In this document: positions 59,508 through 64,000 of the stretch, piece by piece | How positions within the stretch are numbered: the stretch's first letter is position 1 | Layout: each line of letters begins with the position of its first letter | Origin: Azospirillum sp. OGB3 | GTDB taxonomy: Bacteria > Pseudomonadota > Alphaproteobacteria > Azospirillales > Azospirillaceae | DNA: 64,000 nt | Reading direction: 5' to 3' | Assembly: GCF_014192915.1 (NCBI RefSeq) | Contig: NZ_JACHYN010000010.1 | Coordinates: forward strand, 1 to 64,000 | Notes under the pieces: model-generated | What the model saw: the letters and a program-made list of their open reading frames with translations, nothing else | Databases searched by the model: none | What the model was told of the DNA's origin: nothing | Translations under genes and position numbers: made by a program

Positions 59508-60713
59508 ATGTCCGATACCCCCGCCATCTACGCCGCGCCAGTCGACATCCCGGTGGTCCGGCAGCCCTTCAACCTGCAGGGCTACAGCAACTCCCTCAAC
59601 GTCACCATCGGCACGCCGAGTGGCCTGCTGCACGAGGTGCAGGTCGACACCGGTTCGACCGGCATCGTCATCCCCGCAACGTTGCTGATGGTCGACGGCG
59701 ACACGTCGAAGGGGCTGGCCGCGGGCGTTGTGTCGCTCGGGCCGGCGCAGATCACCTATCACCCGTCGGGCAACACGCTGGCCGGTTGCCTCTATCTCGT
59801 GCCCAGCCTGACGATCGGCGCGTCGCTGAACGACTCGAAGCAGGTCGTTTCCGTCTGCGAGGCCGGGCCGCTGGTGGTCTTCGGCGCGCAATATGCCGGC
59901 AACACCGGCACGCCCGGCGTCCAGAACCCGGTCGATCCGGGCATGGGGATGATGGGCGTCGGCTTCGGCCGCCCGGCGCTGAGCTACACCGCGAACGCCG
60001 GTCAATCCGATCAGGTGGTCTACACGCTGAGCAACCCGTTCCTGTCGGCGTCGGTGGGCGGCCAGCCGCTCTACCCTTCCTACCTGCTGTCCTCGGCGGG
60101 GAGCGGGCCGAGCGGCTACATAACGCTGGGCGTCACGACCGCCGAGTTCACGGCCGCCCCCTTCAACGGCCAGACCGTCGCGCTGACCTCGGTCAAGCCG
60201 CCGGTCACGCCGAACGTCACCAACGGCTGCAACTGCGCCCCGGCGTCGGGAACCTCCTGGCCGGCGGCGCCGGCCCAGCCCTATTGGCTGACCGGTCCGG
60301 CGACCATCACCATCAGCACGGTCAACGACGCGTTGCCGCTCAAGGCCACCCTGCTGCTCGACAGCGGCGTCACCGGCGCGATGATGAGCGTTCCGCAGGT
60401 GAAAACGTGGACGGCCAATCTCGGCGGAGCGGAAATCACCATCGCCGTGCCGAACGGGTCCAGCCCCGACGCGGAACCGGTGATGACCTACAGCTTCGCC
60501 GTTTCGAGCGCGGCTCCGGTCAAGGGCATCTTCGCCATCGACGCCGCGCTGTCCACCGCGGCGGCCCCGGCGTCTCTGGAACCGGTTCTGCCGGACGGTG
60601 ACATCGCCTTCGTCAACACGGGCATCAACCTGCTGCTGGCCTACAATTACTTCTTCGACGCGCAGCTGGGCCAGCTCGGCTTCGCCACCGCCGCGCCGGT
60701 CACGCTGCCGTAA
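59508..60713 (+). CDS. Pepsin-like two-lobed aspartic protease homologue
   Basis: A 401-residue protein with two aspartic-protease active-site motifs, DTGSTG (Asp47) in lobe 1 and DSGVTG (Asp285) in lobe 2. Their spacing of about 240 residues is like family A1. Lobe 1 also shows GMMGVGFG and GYITLGV, comparable to the flap-side G-(I/L)-G-L-G and GG elements. The end LAYNYFFDAQLGQLGFA mirrors the pepsin C-terminal strand. No Sec signal is seen, so it may be cytoplasmic or exported unconventionally. DUF3443-type proteins share the DTGS motif and are an alternative label. GGGAG precedes ATG 59508. Confidence 0.7.
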   Translation: MSDTPAIYAAPVDIPVVRQPFNLQGYSNSLNVTIGTPSGLLHEVQVDTGSTGIVIPATLLMVDGDTSKGLAAGVVSLGPAQITYHPSGNTLAGCLYLVPSLTIGASLNDSKQVVSVCEAGPLVVFGAQYAGNTGTPGVQNPVDPGMGMMGVGFGRPALSYTANAGQSDQVVYTLSNPFLSASVGGQPLYPSYLLSSAGSGPSGYITLGVTTAEFTAAPFNGQTVALTSVKPPVTPNVTNGCNCAPASGTSWPAAPAQPYWLTGPATITISTVNDALPLKATLLLDSGVTGAMMSVPQVKTWTANLGGAEITIAVPNGSSPDAEPVMTYSFAVSSAAPVKGIFAIDAALSTAAAPASLEPVLPDGDIAFVNTGINLLLAYNYFFDAQLGQLGFATAAPVTLP

Positions 60714-60737
60714 GCGGCGGACGTTCTTGCGTATGGA

Positions 60738-60772
60738 CCGCCCCGCCGTCCCGTACCGCCATGGCGGGGCGG
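60738..60772. terminator. 10-bp GC hairpin between convergent genes
   Basis: CCGCCCCGCC at 60738-60747 pairs fully with GGCGGGGCGG at 60763-60772. It lies between the protease-like gene stop (60713) and the small minus-strand ORF end (60804), and could terminate both. No T-tract. Confidence 0.6.
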
Positions 60773-60803
60773 GAAGGGCGGGATGGTTCCAGGGACGGGG
60801 CGG

Positions 60804-60923
60804 TCACGCCGGGCCGGTCTTGTCGGCGGGGTGGCCGTCCTCCTGCGTTTCCGGTTCGCTGGGGGTGGCGGGGCAACTGGCGCGGGACGGGCCGGTGACG
60901 ACGTCGAAATCGAAATCGGACAT
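60804..60923 (-). CDS. 39-residue protein downstream of a trp-type attenuator
   Basis: A small ORF starting MSDFDFDVVTGPSRASCPAT, with a perfect GGAGG seven bases before ATG 60923. Codon third positions are almost all G or C, as in real genes here. It is acidic at the front, Pro/Ser/Thr/Glu-rich, with one cysteine and no tryptophan. I know no family. It is the only ORF between the attenuator at 60995-61026 and the convergent gene, so it is what read-through would express. A peptide precursor or small regulatory protein are both possible. Confidence 0.6.
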   Translation of the reverse strand: MSDFDFDVVTGPSRASCPATPSEPETQEDGHPADKTGPA

Positions 60924-60994
60924 GATGGGACCTCCGGTTGATAAGGGAGGCCGCCGTGACCGTCAGGAGGATTTTGCGTGCACCGCGTGCTGGA

Positions 60995-61026
60995 AACACA
61001 AAAGCCGCCTCGGGTCGGGCGGCTTT
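60995..61026 (-). terminator. Attenuator-type intrinsic terminator
   Basis: On the minus strand AAAGCCGCC, an 8-base loop, GGCGGCTTT form a 9-bp stem followed by TGTGTTT. Its 5' arm GCCGCC is also complementary to GGCGGC at the end of the upstream leader ORF, so a competing antiterminator can form. This is the expected layout of transcription attenuation. Confidence 0.75.
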
Positions 61027-61050
61027 GGGTGCATCGTGGGTGTGCGATAC

Positions 61051-61125
61051 CTAGGCCGCCGGTGTGTACCAGCGGTACCAAAATCGCCCCAGGAGGGCGG
61101 GAGAGGTGAGGCGCACGGGGTTCAT
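61051..61125 (-). CDS. trpL: Tryptophan-rich leader peptide (trpL-like)
   Basis: A 24-codon ORF beginning MNPVRLTSPALLGRF and containing the cluster WYRWY close to its TAG stop. Stop codon sequence GGCGGCCTAG overlaps the region able to pair with the terminator's 5' arm. Trp codons placed this way are the mark of trp-operon leader peptides, where ribosome stalling under low Trp-tRNA decides termination. In rhizobia the trpL mRNA starts at its AUG; here a promoter is spaced for the same. No trp biosynthesis gene follows in the window. Confidence 0.75.
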   Translation of the reverse strand: MNPVRLTSPALLGRFWYRWYTPAA

Positions 61126-61132
61126 GGCCTGC

Positions 61133-61161
61133 ACCCTACGCCGGATCGCCGCACCGCACAA
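61133..61161 (-). promoter_or_regulatory. Sigma-70-type promoter for the leader peptide
   Basis: On the minus strand TTGTGC (61161-61156) and TAGGGT (61138-61133) are separated by 17 bases, and seven bases separate the -10 box from the A of ATG 61125. Transcription would start at or next to that A, making the leader mRNA leaderless. Confidence 0.6.
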
Positions 61162-61206
61162 GGATTTCCTGCGGGAGCGTCGCCCGGCGCCTCGGTCATG
61201 GCGACG

Positions 61207-62391
61207 TCAGGCGACCGCCTCGTTGATGTCGTCGTACAGCTGCTCGGCGGCCTGGGCGGCGCCCCAGGCGATCTCCAGAACCTTGTCGGCCTGACCGGAG
61301 AGGTCGTTGAAGGACAGTCCAAGATCGAGCAGAACGAGCGACTTGTCGAAGACCTTCAGCCAGCCCGGCTTTCCCTTCTCCAGCAGTTCCAGCGCCTCGT
61401 CCATCTGCTTCGCCCAATCGCGCCCTTCCTTGATCATCTCCTGCTTTTCGACAATCTTGACGATTAAATCGTTGATTTGAGCTTCCAGCTTGGGCAGTGC
61501 GGCGGCCAGCTCCTTGTTGTTCTTGGCGACGGCTTTGATGTCCCTCATGGCCTTGTCGAGAGTGGACATTGCCCTGCCAAGTTCCCGTGAAATCTCGTGA
61601 GACTTCACGTCCACGCCGTCCAGCTTGCTGATATACTGCTTGACGTCTTTGCGGCACTTCCCGATCGTGGCGAATTCCGTCCCGAAGATCGCGTTGATGA
61701 CCTCACCCGCGGAGTCGGAGCTGTTCCGCGTGAGCGACTTCTTCGCGTTGTAAGCCTTGACGAGTTTGGTGACCTGCCCGTTGATCGCCACGCGGAACTT
61801 CTCGGCGGTCAGCCAGAGCTTGCCCAAATCCTTGACCAGTCCGATGCAACCCTTGATCAGGCTGTAGAGGCCGATGACCGCGGACACGCCGCCGGTCGCC
61901 ACGGCGCCACCGATACCGGCGGCGGAGATCGCCACGCCGCCGATCTGAAGGCCGACATGGACGGCAGCCCGCCACTTGTACTTGCTGTAGTCCTTGTTGG
62001 TCTTGACGATCTCCTCCCACGCCTTCTTGACGTTGGCGTCCACCTCCTTGGGCAGGTTGGACGCCTTCATCTTGAGGGCGGCGGCGCAGACGTCCACCGC
62101 GGCCTTCTGCATGGTGGGATCGCCGACCAGCTTTCCGACCACCTTGTCCGCCTTCGTGACTTCGGCGACCGCTTCGGTGATGAAATTCTTATAGGCAGAG
62201 GATGCGGCGTCCTGGAGTTTCTGCCAGGATAGGGGGTCGTCCTGAAGCTTCTCGATGAACTCTTTTTCGAAATCGACGCCGATGCCAATGTTCAGCTTGC
62301 CGCTGCTGTTGCCGAAGGTGACGTTCTTCGGCTTCGCTTCCGCGAGAATGACTTTGGCAGCGTTGACCTCGATAAATTTCAGGATGGGCAT
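61207..62391 (-). CDS. All-helical protein with central hydrophobic segment
   Basis: A 394-residue protein with no signal peptide. A mixed N-terminus (LKFIEVNAAKVILAEAKPKN VTFGNS) is followed by long helices. A hydrophobic stretch at about residues 150-195 (VGLQIGGVAISAAGIGGAVA, then VSAVIGLYSLIKGCIGLVKD) sits in the middle, and coiled-coil-like helices (AMSTLDKAMRDIKAVAKNNK, LEAQINDLIVKIVEKQEMIK) follow. This helical bundle with one buried hydrophobic hairpin resembles alpha-pore-forming toxins, though no family is recognised. ATG 62391 is used; an upstream GTG/ATG adds six residues. GC is lower than in the neighbours. Confidence 0.7.
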   Translation of the reverse strand: MPILKFIEVNAAKVILAEAKPKNVTFGNSSGKLNIGIGVDFEKEFIEKLQDDPLSWQKLQDAASSAYKNFITEAVAEVTKADKVVGKLVGDPTMQKAAVDVCAAALKMKASNLPKEVDANVKKAWEEIVKTNKDYSKYKWRAAVHVGLQIGGVAISAAGIGGAVATGGVSAVIGLYSLIKGCIGLVKDLGKLWLTAEKFRVAINGQVTKLVKAYNAKKSLTRNSSDSAGEVINAIFGTEFATIGKCRKDVKQYISKLDGVDVKSHEISRELGRAMSTLDKAMRDIKAVAKNNKELAAALPKLEAQINDLIVKIVEKQEMIKEGRDWAKQMDEALELLEKGKPGWLKVFDKSLVLLDLGLSFNDLSGQADKVLEIAWGAAQAAEQLYDDINEAVA

Positions 62392-62607
62392 CAGTATCTC
62401 CACACGCACGGGGAATTCCGAAGCGGTCCGGAAAAGCGTGGCGGCGGAGGATTGCTGGCGCTACAAGCGATTGCACCAAATTGGCGGACGGGTGGGCACG
62501 GCGGCCGGATGGACGCCGCATTGTTCATCCAACGTGACTTGATCCCGCCCCGACCTTATTCCGCCCCTGCCCTTATCCCGTCAGGGTGAGATCAGTTTGG
62601 AAAGAAA

Positions 62608-62634
62608 GCTCCCCCGCCGACGGGACGGGGGAGC
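62608..62634 (-). terminator. Intrinsic terminator of pgi
   Basis: GCTCCCCCG (62608-62616) pairs with CGGGGGAGC (62626-62634), a 9-bp stem six bases after the pgi stop. On the minus strand it is followed by TTTCTTTCC, a T-rich tail, as expected for intrinsic termination. Confidence 0.85.
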
Positions 62635-62640
62635 GGTGGC

Positions 62641-64000
62641 TCAGCGGTTCTTCCGGTACCAGCCGATCAGCCCGTTGGTCGAGCCGTCGTGCCCCAGCGC
62701 GGCGGTCGGGCCGTTCTGGAGTTCGGGCAGGATCTTGCCGGCCAGCTGCTTGCCCAGCTCCACGCCCCACTGGTCGAAGCTGTTGATGGCCCACACGATG
62801 CCCTGGACAAACACCTTGTGCTCGTACAGCGCGATCAGGGCGCCCAGCGTGCGCGGGTCGAGCTTCTTGAACAGGATGCTGTTGGACGGCTTGTTGCCTT
62901 CGAACACGCGGTGGGGGACCAGCGGCTCGACGGCCTCGGCCGGCTTGCCGGACTTGGCCATCTCGGCGCGCACCTCGTCGGCGGTCTTCCCGCGCATCAG
63001 GGCTTCCGGCTGGGCGAAGAAGTTCGACAGCAGGATGCGGTGATGGTCGCCGATCGGGTTGTGGGTTTCCGCCGGGGCCAGGAAGTCGGCGGGCACCAGC
63101 TCCGTCCCCTGGTGGATGAGCTGGTAGAAGGCGTGCTGGCCGTTGGTTCCGGGCTCGCCGAAGACCACCGGGCCGGTGGCGTAATCCACCCGCGCGCCCT
63201 GCCGGTCCACCGTCTTGCCGTTGCTCTCCATGTCCAACTGCTGGAGATAGGCGGGGAAGCGGTGCAGATACTGGTCGTAGGGCAGCACAGCGTGGGACTT
63301 GGCGCCCCAGAAATTGACGTACCAGACGCCGAGCATCGCCATCAGCACCGGCATGTTGCGGTCCAGCGGCGCGGTGCGGAAATGCTCGTCCATGTCGTGG
63401 GCGCCGGCCAGCAGCTCGTAGAAGCGGTCCATGCCGATGCCGAGCGCGATGGACAGCCCGATCGCCGACCACAGCGAATAGCGCCCGCCGACCCAGTCCC
63501 AGAAGCCGAACATGTTCGCCGGGTCGATGCCGAACTTGCGCACCTCCGCCTCGTTGGTGGAGACGGCGACGAAATGCTTGGCGACGTGGGCGGGGTCGCC
63601 GGCGCTCTCCAGGAACCAGCGCCGCGCGGTGTGGGCGTTGGTCAGCGTCTCCTGGGTGGTGAAGGTCTTGGACGCGATGACGAACAGCGTCGTCTCCGGG
63701 TCCAGCCACTCCAGCGTCTCGCTGATGTGCGTTCCGTCCACGTTGGAGACGAAATGCACGCCGATCTGCGGGTGCAGGTAGGGGGTCAGCGCCTCCGTCA
63801 CCATCACCGGGCCGAGGTCGGAGCCGCCGATGCCGATGTTGACGATGTCGGTGATCGGGTGGCCGGTGTAGCCGGTCCAGGCGCCGTCGCGGACCTGCCG
63901 GACGAAGCGCTCCATACGGTGCAGGACGTCGTTCACCTCCGGCATCACGTCCTGGCCATCCACCAGCACGGGGCGGTTGGAGCGGTTGCGCAGCGCGGTG
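62641..64000 (-). CDS. pgi: Glucose-6-phosphate isomerase (5' end outside window)
   Basis: The C-terminal 453 codons of phosphoglucose isomerase, which interconverts glucose-6-phosphate and fructose-6-phosphate. Signatures are seen in order: VNIGIGGSDLGPVMVTEAL, VIASKTFTTQETLTNA, FGFWDWVGGRYSLWSAIGL (PGI signature 1 region), and GQHAFYQLIHQGTELVPADF with the conserved His, then FVQGIVWAINSFDQWGVELG KQL (signature 2). The reading frame runs off the right edge without a start. Terminated by the hairpin at 62608. Confidence 0.97.
   Translation of the reverse strand, partial: TALRNRSNRPVLVDGQDVMPEVNDVLHRMERFVRQVRDGAWTGYTGHPITDIVNIGIGGSDLGPVMVTEALTPYLHPQIGVHFVSNVDGTHISETLEWLDPETTLFVIASKTFTTQETLTNAHTARRWFLESAGDPAHVAKHFVAVSTNEAEVRKFGIDPANMFGFWDWVGGRYSLWSAIGLSIALGIGMDRFYELLAGAHDMDEHFRTAPLDRNMPVLMAMLGVWYVNFWGAKSHAVLPYDQYLHRFPAYLQQLDMESNGKTVDRQGARVDYATGPVVFGEPGTNGQHAFYQLIHQGTELVPADFLAPAETHNPIGDHHRILLSNFFAQPEALMRGKTADEVRAEMAKSGKPAEAVEPLVPHRVFEGNKPSNSILFKKLDPRTLGALIALYEHKVFVQGIVWAINSFDQWGVELGKQLAGKILPELQNGPTAALGHDGSTNGLIGWYRKNR

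Noticed and set aside
61051..61125. The WYRWY peptide as a RiPP precursor
   Set aside because: The neighbouring promoter spacing, stop position and competing terminator fold fit a trp-type leader better; no modifying enzyme gene is adjacent.

Overview
The window is a high-GC chromosomal or megaplasmid segment from an alphaproteobacterium. Gene content resembles Azospirillum or related Rhodospirillales: a DUF3141 PHA-synthase-like hydrolase, many RND pumps, a DctA/PrpF/CoA-transferase catabolic island, and a leaderless trp-type leader as in rhizobia. This assignment is by recognition only. I found no rRNA, tRNA, CRISPR array or prophage. Most long antisense reading frames are GC artefacts and were discarded.

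Layout. 1-8.3 kb: LysR regulator, YigZ/IMPACT protein, SnoaL-like protein plus chloroperoxidase-type hydrolase and XRE regulator, a membrane TPR/TolB-like regulator, and a small helical protein next to polyphosphate kinase 2. 8.3-14 kb: envelope genes, comprising a lipoprotein alpha/beta-hydrolase, small secreted proteins, a DUF2092-type protein, a glycine-zipper lipoprotein and a Rap1a-type protein. 14.7-25.3 kb: one long plus-strand run of DUF3141 hydrolase, a 158-aa protein, phosphotransacetylase, two RND adaptors, an RND pump and an AI-2E transporter. 25.4-32.7 kb: a five-gene operon (PrpF-like isomerase, DctA, HTD2-type hydratase, class III CoA-transferase, fumarase-superfamily lyase) divergent from its LysR gene. 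32.8-35.9 kb: GMC oxidoreductase and secreted hydrolase divergent from a MarR gene with palindromic operators.

35.9-46.1 kb: a decayed serine recombinase, a LysR gene, and a seven-gene ABC-transporter/enolase-superfamily/class V PLP/RidA operon. This ends at an IS3 scar that leaves a truncated outer-membrane-factor gene. 46.2-54 kb: response regulator, histidine kinase and a complete RND tripartite pump. 54-56.3 kb: TetR regulator with its MFS pump. 56.3-64 kb: mutL, an unknown protein, a pepsin-like two-lobed aspartic protease homologue, an orphan tryptophan-type attenuator preceding a 39-codon ORF, an all-helical protein with a hydrophobic core segment, and pgi (cut by the window end).

Three observations stand out. 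First, the leaderless trp-type leader and attenuator has no trp gene downstream. Second, short perfect tandem duplications (9-16 bp units) are unusually common, including in-frame ones in dctA and prpF and a triplicated ribosome-binding site. Third, a TACGGTA-containing intergenic element recurs upstream of several storage or envelope genes.
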